From Poronia punctata (taxonomy: Eukaryota > Ascomycota > Sordariomycetes > Xylariales > Xylariaceae): a stretch of 64,000 nucleotides of DNA. Both the position numbers and the translations under genes were made by a program. The stretch is from positions 62,001 through 126,000 of the forward strand of contig MU401457.1 of NCBI GenBank assembly GCA_022579005.1, given 5' to 3'. Under the pieces are notes generated by a model that was not told the origin of the DNA, ran no database searches, and saw only the letters and a list, made by a program, of their open reading frames with translations. Shown here piece after piece: positions 10,588-21,400 of the stretch (its first letter is position 1; every line of letters begins with the position of its first letter).

Positions 10588-12424
10588 ATGCTGTGGCCGA
10601 CTCTGTTCAGCTTCCTCCTTACGTGGGCTGGAGTCGTGTGTGGCATCTCCGTCCAATCGACTGGCTCGTCCTACGTGGTCAACACTGGTAGTTCGTACAA
10701 CTTCATAGTGACTATCAGTAGCTCGACATGTGATATCACTTCACTAAAGTTTTACGGAAATGAATACCAATACCAGAAAACTGGAAGCCATATTGCATCG
10801 GGGCTCGGCAGCGGCACCTCGGTAGGTTGACTGGACAGTACTCTCACAGGGATAACAAGTTAACGATGCTCTAAAGGTCACCTACTCGACGAGTCCCTCA
10901 GGTGACACTGTAATCTTCGCCTGCTCGCAGTCCAGCAGCTCCTTCGATTTGACCCATTACATGGTCTTCCGCGATGGCGCTGCCAACATATGGATGGGCA
11001 CCAGCATCAACAAGGAGCCATCCATCGGCGAGCTGCGATACATTTTCCGTCTGACCGGTTTGACGTCGGCCTACCCCTACGGAGATGTCTCCAACACTGC
11101 CGGCGGCTCCGCTATCGAAGGTTCTGACGTATTCAACGTCAACGGCCAGACGCGCAGCAAGTTCTACTCTTCGGAACGCTTCATGGACGAGAAGGTGTAT
11201 TGCGCCACCGACTCGGGCGCGAGCGTGCACGCCTGCTTCGTACGGCCAAATCACCAGGCGACCGAGAAGAGCTCAGGCGGGCCATTCTTCCGCGACATCA
11301 GTTTGAACTGGGGTGGCGACTACCACTCGGTGACATACTACATGAACTCGGGCCATGTGCCGACCGAGTCGTACCGCACAGGCTTCCACGGTCCGTATGT
11401 GTTCAGCATGAGTCGCAGCGGCATCCCATCGGCTAGCTCCATCGACGTGTCCTTCTTCGAAAGCCTCAATCTGAGGAACTATGTGCCCGTGAACGGCAAT
11501 CGCGGCTACGTCAAGGGTACCGCCACAGGGGTGTCTTCCAACTTCCCCATTGTCGTGCACTGGTATAACAGCGGGTACCAGTTCTGGACCTACGCTAGCT
11601 CGTCGGGCGCCTTTACGTCGCCCCCGATGCCCGCCGGCTCGTACACCATGAAGCTGTACCAAGACGAATTCCTCGCTGCCACACAGACCGTTTCCGTCTC
11701 GGCAGGTTCGACTGCGACGGCGAATATCGCCGCCAATGTCCCGGCCCTGACGCAGTCGCGCAATACCATTTTTAGGCTAGGCGACTACGACGGTCAACCA
11801 ACAGGATTCTTGAATGCCGCGAACCAGCTCCGCATGCACCCGTCCGATAGCAGGTAAGAAAGCACCACATCATCACCACATGTTTGTGGATGGGACTAAG
11901 CAAAGGAAAAAAAAAAAAACCTAACTTCAATGAAAAACCAGAATGTCAAACTGGTCCCCAGGCACAGTGTCGAGCACAGCCACTTCATCCTGGCCAATGG
12001 CAATCTTTAAATCCGTCAACAACGGCCAAAAGATCACCTTCTCGCTCTCCAACAGTATATCCTCATCCGCAACCCTGCGCATCGCCACCACTCTCTCCTT
12101 TGGCGGCGGCCGTCCCCAGGCCCACGTAAACTCGTACGCCTGCTCCGCGCCCGCGGCCCCCACCAAGATCGATAGCCGTGGCGTCACGCGCGGCGCTTAT
12201 CGCGGCTTTGGCGAGATTTACGAATGCACCGTACCCGCCGGCACCCTCGTCGCCGGCTCCAACACCGTCACCATCGATGTCATCTCCGGCTCTAGCGGGG
12301 ATCAATTCCTGAGCCCTAGCGTGGTATGTGTTTAATCTTGCTTCTGTCCATTTTCCCCCTTTAGTTGAAGAGGTACTGACCGGTTTTCCAACAGGTATTC
12401 GACGCCATCGAGCTTTTCTACTAA
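10588..12424 (+). CDS. rglA: secreted rhamnogalacturonan lyase (PL4)
   Basis: Four exons: 10588-10821, 10877-11853, 11942-12323 and 12395-12424, giving 540 residues. All introns are GT-AG and all joins keep frame (the third exon starts RMSNWSPGT; the last encodes VFDAIELFY). Residues 1-19 ([19 protein letters not shown]) form a signal peptide. The body matches polysaccharide lyase family 4: an N-terminal beta-sandwich with [17 protein letters not shown], then [16 protein letters not shown] and [21 protein letters not shown], a fibronectin-like middle domain (about 320-390), and a C-terminal jelly-roll ([17 protein letters not shown] onward). The Lys in RSKFYSS and the His in NSGHVPTE are the likely catalytic pair by analogy with the Aspergillus enzyme. 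It would cleave the rhamnose-galacturonate backbone of pectin by beta-elimination outside the cell. Length is close to the roughly 527 residues of the Aspergillus enzyme. Confidence 0.9.
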
Positions 12425-12638
12425 GTAGCTATGTTGAAGTAGTAGTAGTGCCAGCTTAGCCTAGTATAAGACAGAAATGAAGTCGTCACGCTATATTGCC
12501 ACGTATATATAGAATCATCGTGTAATTAGACATCCAAGCCAATCATGTCTTTACCTAACCACTCGACATTCATGGCATAGATAACCATGTTTAATCGTTC
12601 GGTCGGTAAATCTTGCTAAATAACTTTCGCAAAAGTCG

Positions 12639-13814
12639 CTATGACGAAAGTTTAATAGTACCACACAAATCACATGACCACCACTGACTCTCTCGCACCC
12701 TGCCACAGGCATGACATGTCCACGTCCGCGACTTGGAGATTTGAGGTGGAGGAGGCGCAGCTTGTCCAGCTCTTGATGATGAGGACTGTCTCTGTGAGAC
12801 GTTATCGGTATCGTCTGACTCTGTCGTAAGGTCAATCACCACCCGCTGTGACGACGACGACGACGACGTCTTTTCCTTCTCGCTTCTTTCGGAACCACAT
12901 GCCTCGCAGCATAGAAACTTTTCCGGATTCACAAGTGTGCAAACAGCACAAGTCCAAGCGCAGTCCGACCCAGATAGTGGGCCTGGACTGATCTTCTTCA
13001 TCTTCTTCCGTTCTTCCTCCTCCTCTTCCTGCACCAACTCCCACAAAGCCTGCGCAATCGCCACCTCATTCGCCGCGTCTTCTTCCGCTTTTGTCCCGAA
13101 CCCATTCCTAGTCGCCGTATCCGCGATTTCGACAATTTCCGCTTGCGTCTGATGATCATTAGCGCAGCCTTGAACGATCCCTTTTCGTCGACGTTCCGCT
13201 GCATCTCTCATGATTGTGCGGAGATCCTTATCCGTCCTCGCCCCTCCTAGTCGTCTCCCGGACGCGGCAGCATTTCTTTCACGCGCTAATCTCCTAGCTT
13301 CATGCATATTCGGTATAGGTATATTACCACCGCTACCACCAAGTCTATGCCCTTCCGACAGGAAATTCTCCCCCGTATACCCCTTCAACGCTAACGAGAA
13401 ATGCTCATCGCGGAGCTGATACCAAAGAGCGTGGAACTTGGCATCGTGCGGTCCGTGGACGATATGCGCGAGTTCGTGAAGCATTGTATCGGCTATTTTT
13501 TCAAAAGAAATGAATTGTCTCTGGTCTCCCGGTTCCCGGAGTCGGAGACATATCTTTTGACCGCGGTTTACATTAAGGCCTAGATGGTAAGTGTGTGTGT
13601 GTTTTAATGCTAGGTTACTTTACTTACCTAAGAGAATCGCATGGCCGGTATTCACGGGGTAAAACTCTGTTAGTTGACCGACTTTCCATCCTCTCGCTCG
13701 CATCAGAGGCTTCACTAGCGAAGCTACTCTTTTCAAGATACGTAGGGCTTCGTCGGCACGGGGGAAATTCGCCAGATGCGAGTATGATAGGATTAGAGGG
13801 TCGACTTCTCGCAT
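12639..13814 (-). CDS. WSS1: Wss1-like WLM metalloprotease with two RanBP2-type zinc fingers
   Basis: Two exons on the minus strand: 13814-13628 and 13579-12639, with a 48-nt GTAAGT...CTAG intron; 375 residues. The join restores HAILLGLNVNRGQKICLRLR. The WLM domain covers about residues 1-180 and contains the zinc-protease motif HELAH at 96-100 with following histidines (IVHGPHDAKFH). Two RanBP2/NZF-type fingers follow: WTCAVCTLVNPEKFLCCEAC at about 271-290 and WTCHACGRVRESQWWSCDLC at about 349-368. Between them, RVVIDLTTESDDTD (from about residue 308) has the form of a SUMO-interacting motif: a hydrophobic core followed by acidic residues. Wss1 and relatives cleave proteins crosslinked to DNA and act on sumoylated substrates. 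The frame has no inactivating change. The gene converges on the lyase, only about 215 bp away. Confidence 0.9.
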
Positions 13815-14439
13815 TTTTCCTTGGGGGGCGAGAAGGGGATGGATCTTACAAACAAGGGAATGAATGATTTTGATAGTTGAAGAAACTGAAGGCTTATACA
13901 ATAATGAACCAGCAAAAAATATTACGTAGGTAGGGTACCGGCTTAGAATGAATGCGCGCTGAAAATAGATAAAATGTGATAAAGGACAGGACAGGACAAA
14001 CTGAATAATAGGTAAGGTAGGTAGGTACGACCGGATGACAAACAAAACAGTGTGAATCAATAGGTTAGGTACCAAAATGGGTTATTATCAGAACAATGCT
14101 ATACTGACCAAAACAAAACACCATCGCATAAGCCGCTTAACTTCTAGAACTCACGACAGCAACTCAATTTTCTACACCCAGGCAGGATTATTATCTTCGC
14201 TGCCTGCAGGCCTTATTACGTGGACAGGCAGCGGCGATATTTAAGATATCCCGTTATCTGATAGTTGCATGGATAATCAGTAATGTGATATGCACCTATC
14301 GGAGATTATACGTTCACCTCACAAATACTATCTGGTGGATTGATTCACTTTCTCACTTATACTCACGATCTCCTAGGTGCTCGTTTGTTGGAGGAACCAT
14401 CTCGAGGATTGGTCAGTACCTGTAACGTCGGCTTTTCTG
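13815..14439. other. intergenic, upstream of WSS1-like gene
   Basis: About 0.6 kb of promoter-side DNA with GTAGGTAGG-type short repeats near 13926-14030. No gene seen. Confidence 0.4.
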
Positions 14440-15010
14440 CTAGAGTTTCCGTGACCCCTGAGAAACTCGAACAGCTGCAGCACACTTACCTGCCTTCAGC
14501 TCTGCAGCCGAGTTAAGACGCAACCTGTCGCCATAGACTAGGTTACCAGAGCTTCTCTGCTCTGGATGTGGTCGCCTGGCTACTTGCTTACTAGCTGTTA
14601 GTCGGAACGAGATAAAAAGTCTCAATCGCCTGTTTGAAAACCAATGCGTCGACACCTATGAGCCCACCATATAACGCCACGAGCGGGAGATTATCATCGC
14701 CGTAATGCAGGTACGAGGAGAAGGCCTGCGAATTTCTTGAAAAGCGCGGCGGAGTTATCGATGTCGCCTTTTTGTAAGAGGCCAAAGCTGAAGAAGAGCT
14801 TGAGGGCGCCCCTCGAATCGACAGGATTATAAAGCTATTTTACCATGCTAACCACCCAGTCTGCATTGGGTTGGCCAATTTTTAGAACGAAGGAAAGCAT
14901 TGAAGCCAGCGTCTGCCGCTTGTTGGAGGTCCTGCTGCAAATCGTCCGTATTCGGGTCGACCCCTTCCATCTACGCTTTCAATAGTACACCGATTCTAAC
15001 GATTGCCGAT
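14440..15010 (-). pseudogene. possible degraded gene remnant, family not recognised
   Basis: On the minus strand several coding-looking stretches follow one another but are split by stops and frame changes. One frame gives RIGVLLKA, a stop, then MEGVDPNTDDLQQDLQQAAD and AGFNAFLRSKNWPTQ; another gives LKLFFSFGLLQKGDIDNSAA and LFKKFAGLLLVPALR. The pieces have normal protein composition, but no intron pattern joins them. I cannot name a family, and chance frames remain possible. Confidence 0.25.
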
Positions 15011-15197
15011 GATATGGTGAGATCAAATTTCACACATTATGTACTATAATGGTTACCAGACAACCGGGAGCTTCCACTTTGAAAATATGGCAAGCCTTAC
15101 AGCTCAATCGAGGTTGAAACAATCAATGAAAGCTCGTCCTATGCTACACACAGGTGGGACAGCAATGGTTCCAAGTACGATAACAGGCCTAAGATCT

Positions 15198-16176
15198 TCA
15201 AGCCGACAGAAACCCACCACACACTTGTAAAAACCGATCAGGCTGTTCCCACTGCGCCATATGGCTTGAATTCTCAAAGGTAACCCACTTGACACGAGGG
15301 ATGGCCTTGAACCATGGCTCGACGCAAATATCCGTCATCTCATCATACCTGCCATTGAGGACTAGAGTATCCACCTCGATTTTGTGGGCAATCTTCCATC
15401 CCTCCCAATCTTTGAGACTGCCGGTGATAACAAGTTCAGAAGGCCCCTGCCTATTGTATTTGGTTTTTCAGCACTGGAAATACACTGAGATTTCGGGGCG
15501 CAAATGTTACGTACATTGTCATGTAGGCAGTCGAGTCTTCTTCCAGATTTCTGAAGGCAGTCTGTACGTCTTTCGGGCGTGGGTCGATCCGGCACACATG
15601 CTGCTGATAAAAGAATGCGCTCGCCTTTTCATACTCCGGGCCGTCGTGATCTGTACTTTTGAGGGCCTCCCTGACCTCCTGTGGTAGCTCAGATCGTAGT
15701 TGGTCATTCCCAACTATGTAAAGGGGCACGCTGGCCGGAGAGCTGGCTATAATCAGCTTCTTCAGCCCTTCTGGGTGAAGTGTAGAGTACACAGCGCCCA
15801 ACATTCCTCCCCAGCTTTGTCCGAGGATGAAGAATCCCCTTTGCCGTATCTTCAAGTGATCGACAAGGTTGTCAAGCTCTCGGATGAATAGATCGAAAGT
15901 CCAAAACGACGTATCTCCCATTTTCTCCCGATAATGAGTAGATCTCCCACAGCCGATTTGATCGTAGAATATGACCGGAATTCCATATTTTCCGTACAAC
16001 TGAGTGAGTGGTGACAGATATTCATGGCCGGCCCCAGGTCCCCCATGAAGGACTACGATGGGGGAAAGCGGAGAATCTTCAAGGTTGCCGTGGATTTTGT
16101 ACCAGGTGCTGCCGGATTTCCCGCCTTTCACTGGTTCAAAGCTCACCCGGCCCTCTGAAACATTAACATCGGCCAT
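15198..16176 (-). CDS. prolyl aminopeptidase / proline iminopeptidase (alpha/beta hydrolase, S33)
   Basis: Two exons on the minus strand: 16176-15515 and 15450-15198, separated by a 64-nt intron (GTACGT...AATAG); 304 residues. The join restores AYMTMQGPSELVITGSLKDW, the usual family sequence. Features in order: oxyanion-hole motif HGGPGAG near residue 44, YDQIGCGRS near 72, nucleophile elbow GQSWGGMLGAVYS with the catalytic Ser near residue 118, acid residue in LNGRYDEMTD, and catalytic His in NSSHMAQWEQPD. Length fits the family (about 300). There is no signal peptide, so the enzyme is probably intracellular and releases N-terminal proline or related residues from peptides. Without the splice the frame would end early at 15451. 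It is the last intact gene before the AT-rich block. Confidence 0.9.
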
Positions 16177-16825
16177 TTAGGATGTTGGGGATAGTGTAAG
16201 GAAATACTTGAGTAGAGATATGAGATTTCCAAACTGTAGATGTTGAAACTTGAGGGATTGTGTTAAGCAAGACCTTCCAGAACAACCACTGCTCCTGCCC
16301 GGTATAGTTATATCAAGCACGGCGTGAGCGTGGGTAGTGATTGCCCCATTCATCAATCTATACAAAGCAACACTCCCAACATAATAACTCTGCAGTGTAC
16401 TAGGTAGGGTCCCATCAATGCTACACCACAACGTACTTGTGAGGTGCAATGGTGAGGACATGGGGTGTCACAAGAATATGCAGAAACCCATGCACTAAAT
16501 CCAACTGCCCCAGGTAAGTGATGAAAACCTAGGTGACTAGGTAGGTACTGACAGTGCAGAAGAGAAATAGTAATCAGACCAACATGCGTCAAGGACTCTT
16601 TCTCCGGCTGCCGTTAGATGCATAGTAACAGTTCCTTTAGTGGTTTGTAACAGGGGGCGATGATAAGCTCTGATTCTACCAGCCGTGCGGCCTTCCCACC
16701 CCCCGACCCCTATTATATGAGCTCAAGCCTCAACTCGTCCTCTCAATTACATCAGCGCCCCTGTCATGTTATTGCAACCAGCTACAAGCACGTCCTCAAA
16801 GTCTTAAAGGGGCTCCAGTTTGTTT
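16177..16825. other. intergenic, between aminopeptidase gene and AT-rich element
   Basis: About 0.65 kb of normal base composition. No gene seen; the change to AT-rich DNA begins at about 16860. Confidence 0.5.
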
Positions 16826-17078
16826 CTAAGCATGATGGCTAAGAGACACCTCTTGCGGATATGAGAGCTTTAGTAAAAGGTGAATTAGTGCGCTTAACTT
16901 AGTACAAGCTATATTAGTTATATTGTAATAAACTATGTATTAAAAAAGAAAAATTTATATAATTATAATAAGATTAGAAATTTTGCTTTATAGCATATGC
17001 TTTTATAAAGCTATGCTAACTAAAGTACGTAACTTTAACTGCTAAAGTATTTTATTAAGTAAGTACTTTTTTGCAATA
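16826..17078. repeat. left terminal direct repeat (probable LTR)
   Basis: Aligns with 25291-25545 along its length. Landmarks are AGTGCGCTTAACTTAGTACA near the left, AATAAACTATGTATTAAAAA in the middle and AGCTATGCTAACTAAAGTAC towards the right. Its outer (left) part is almost intact; its inner (right) part is heavily C-to-T and G-to-A mutated. Confidence 0.75.
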
Positions 17079-18169
17079 TACTTTTTAGCTTTTTTACTAG
17101 CTAAAGTAGTAAGGTTATTTTATATAAATAAAATATAAGTAATAGCTATAAAGTTTATATTTAAACTTTTTATATTAAGTTTTTATTTAAAGTACTTTTT
17201 ATATAGTATATAAAAGTTTTAATACTTTAAACACTTATATTTAAAAGTACTTATAATTATTATTAGCTTTTTTTTTATTAAGTACTAATTTTTAAGTTTT
17301 TTAATTAAATTTTTTATATATTTTATATTTTTATTTTTTAGTATAGCTATAACTATACTTTTTGCTTCTTTTTTTTTTTAAGCTTTTAATACTACTTTAA
17401 CTACTTTAAGTAAAGTTATTTTAGCTTTTTACTACTTTTATTAATTTTTTTATAGCTAATAGTATTAGTATAGCTATTAAAATAATAAAAAAAAAGCTTT
17501 TTTAAACTTTTAATATATTTTTTAAGTTTTTTTCTAGCGCTTTTTATACTTTAATATAGTTAGCTAACTATTTATTTTTTAGTTTTATTATTATATTTTT
17601 TTAGCTATACGTAGATTTTTAGCATATTAAATATGCTTTTATATATTTTAAACTTATACTAATTATTTTAATATAATTTAAAATTAATATTAAAGCTACT
17701 TAGTTTAAAGTAAACTTAGGCCTTTTAAATATTTTCTTATTATTTAACTTAATATTTAATAAGCTGCTTTATTTTTTTATTAAAAAACGTTAATAAGCTT
17801 GCTTTAAACAACTTTTTAAAAATCTTATTATAAATAATTTTACTATAACTATAAAGCAACAATATATATACTATTTTTTTATTTTTAAAGCTTTTATAAG
17901 CTTACTTAATATATAAAAATAATTTTATTTTTATTTAAGCTTTTTTTAATTTTAATAGCTAATATAGTAATAATTTTGTGCTATTTTTTACTAAGGTTTT
18001 GTTTATTAACTTATATAACAATTTTACTACTTTTATAGCTGCAAAAAAAAAAAAAATTTTTTAATTAAAAAAAATCTAGTTATAGCTTAAATATTTATAT
18101 TTAAAGCTTACTTAATAGCTTTAAATAAATTTTATAATGCTTATTTAGCTAAATTAAATATTTTTTTAA

Positions 18170-18416
18170 ACGCTTAAAAAAAGGCTAAAAAAGCTAAAAA
18201 CGTAAAAAAAAAAGCTAATAAAGCTTAAAAAAAAGCTTTAAATAAATAAGTTTAACTTAAAGCTAAGTAAAAAGTAAATAAAGTAATAAAAAAAGCTAAA
18301 ATAGTTGCTATAGCTAATATAAAAGCAAAAATAGTAAAGTTAATTAAAAAAGCTAAAGCTAAAAAAGCTAAAAATGCTAAAAAAAAAGCTTTAGTCCTTT
18401 TATTTTTAGTTTTTTA
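18170..18416 (+). other. Lys/Ala-rich relic frame inside the element
   Basis: The plus strand is dominated by GCTAAA and AAAAAGCT words. One frame, about 18270-18416, stays open for about 48 codons and reads KKAKAKKAKNAKKKAL near its end. This could be what is left of a basic domain of an element protein. A similar composition appears on the opposite strand at about 19625-19765. Confidence 0.25.
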
Positions 18417-21400
18417 AAAGCGCTTTTTTTTTAAAAGTATACTTTTTAATATAAAAAAAGTTTTTTTTTTAGCTAATACTATTAATACTAGTAAGCTTAA
18501 AAAGCTTATTAAAATAAAGCAAGTTTTTATATTTGCTTTTTTTACTTTTACTAAAGCTTTTTTTAAATATATTTTGCTGCTTAATATTATTGCTTAAGCT
18601 TTTTTTAATAATTTTGCTACCTTTATATTACTTAGATTTTTACTTTTAAAATTGCCTACTTTTAATAAAAACAATATTTTAGCGCATATTAGTTATATTA
18701 TTTTTAATTTTAAAGCTTTTTTTAGTAAAACTAATACTTTTAATACTTTAACTTTAAATAGTTTATTTTATAGTAAAAAAAGCTTAAGCTTTTAAAAAAG
18801 TAAAAAATTTAATAGTTATAAAGCTAATGCTTTTTTTATAAGCTTTAGTAATAAAAGTAATATTTTTATTACTTTTGTTAACAGTTTTTATTATGCTTTT
18901 AAAAAAGCTACTAGTGCTTTTTTACTTATATTAATAACTTTTACTACTAGCTTAAAGCTAGTAAAAACGCTTAAGTTTAGTATTTTTAAAGCTAAACTTA
19001 ATTTTATATTTTAAGGTTTGCTTTATAATAAAATTTAAAGTAAAATAATTAATAGCTTTTTTAGTTTGCTTAATAATAAAAAACGTACTAAAACTAATTT
19101 ATATAATATTTTTTACTAAGCTTATAATTATACTTTTATAACTAGTTTAAATAAACATTTTTAGTATTAAAATATTTAAAAAAGTTAAACTTAGTACTTT
19201 AAGTATATTAAAAAATATTTTTATTTTTTTTTATAAGTTATTTTAAAGCTTTTAACCTATATTTTTTAAGCTTGCTAACTATATTTAATAAAAAGCTTTA
19301 TATTATCTTTTTTGCTATATAATATATAAATATAATTAAAAAGCAAAAAAATTTAAAAGTAAAGCTTTATTTTTTATACTTTTAATAATTTAATAAAGCT
19401 AATAGCGTTATTTTATAGCTTATTAAAAAGCTTTGCTTTGCTTTAAAAGTTGCTATATACTTTTTAAAAGCTAAATTTATTATAGCTTATGCTTTAAATA
19501 TAATTATTATTAACAATTATATTTATTATAATAAAAAATTGCTTTTTTTTTATATTGCTTAAACTTTTTATAAAAAAGTGCTTAACTTTTTAAGTTTAGG
19601 CAATTTAGTTATAAGTTTAGTTACTAGTGCTTAAAAAGCTTAAGCTTTACTTATCTTAGCTTTTTAAGTTATTATTTTAGCTTTAGCTTTTACTATTATT
19701 GCTTTTATGCTTATTTTACTTTTTACTTTAGCTATAGCTTTTATTATTATTTTATAAAGTTAAACTATTTTTTTTAAGCTTGCTTGCTTTTTTTTTTTTT
19801 TTTTTTTATAGTTTATTTAAAAAGCTGCTTAAAGCACTTTTATGTTGTTTTTTTTGTTTACGCTTTTTAAATAGTAAGTTTAAGCTTATATTTCTACTTA
19901 GTTAGTAATAAAAGTAGTAAGTAAATAAGGTTTTTTTTAGTAGCATAATTACTATAGCTTAATAGTTTTAAATATTTATTAACTTAAGCTTTTTTTTTTT
20001 AACTATTTTAAGTAGTTAATATTTTAAAAATTTATAAAAGCTTTAAAGTACTTAAATTTAGCTTTTAGTAAGTTTTTTATTAACTTATTTGCTAGTATTT
20101 AATTAGTAAGTAAATAATAAACTTAAAATAACTTTTTTTGCTACTTTTATTTTAGCTATATATTTTATATATTTATATAGCAAAGCTTGGTATTTATTTA
20201 GTTATACTTTTTAATTATAAGTCTTATTGCTTGCTAATTATTGTAGTAAATTATTTATTTTTTTTTTAAATTAAGCTTTATACTATTTAAAAGCCTTTTA
20301 AGCGCTATTATTTTTTTAGCAGTAAGGCTAAGCACGTTTATTTTTGCTTTTATTATAAAAGTTAACACTATGCTTTATTAAGTAGCTTTTTAAGCTATTA
20401 TACTTTTAAATAAGCTTATAATATATTTATAAAAAGATTTTTAAGTTTTTTTATTATTAGTAAAAAAGGCGTTTTTTGCAATTAAAAAAGCTTAAGCCCT
20501 TATATTGCTAGTTTTATATATTATTTTAAGTTTTTTAGTATAATATAAGTATTAAATAACCTATTTTGCTACAGCTATATATTTAAAGCTTAAATTAATA
20601 AAGTACTTTAAAAGCTAAGATATAGCATATATTATATTTAGTTTAATTATAATAGCAATATAAAATATAAACTTTATAAGCTTTTAAAAAGTTTTAATAT
20701 GTTTTTTTAAAGCTTTTCCTATAAACTTTTTAAGCTTTTTAAAAAGTATTAAAGTTATAAGTATTTAGCTATTATTAGCTAGATTATACTTTTTAGCTAC
20801 TTTTTTAATATATTGCTTATAATTTAAAGCTAGCAAACGTTTTTTTTAATTTTTTATTACTTTAATTTTTAAAAACTAATTTATATTTTTTTAATTTTTA
20901 AGTTTATAAGCTTTTTTAAGCTAGTTAATAATTTTTTAAGCTTATATTTTTTATTTTTTATAGTATAAAATAATAAAGTTATTTATATAAAAAATAAAGT
21001 ATATATTATAATTTTTAGTATAAAAAAAGTATAGTTTTTTAAAAAATAGGATTATTTTAATTTTTTTTAAAGTATATGCAAACTTTTTATATTATAAAAG
21101 TAGTAAGTTTTAAAGCTTATAAAGAGCTTAAGCGATTTTAGCTACTATATTACTATTTTTAAAGCTATTTAGCAATTTATAAGTTATAAGCTTTTATTTT
21201 TTTTTATTTATATTAAAAAAAGTGCTAACTATATTAAATTGCTTAGCTTTTATATTAAAATAAGTTGCTAAAGCTATTATAACTTAAAATATATAAGCTA
21301 CTAAAGTAGTAGCGTAAGTGTTTTAAAGCATTGCATTATTTTATAAATCTTTTTTAATAACTAAGTAAGATTTATATACTTTTAAATACTTTTTATTATT

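Noticed and set aside
11273..11662. 129-codon antisense frame in the rhamnogalacturonan lyase
   Set aside because: Shadow of a strongly codon-biased gene; the sense strand is well supported.
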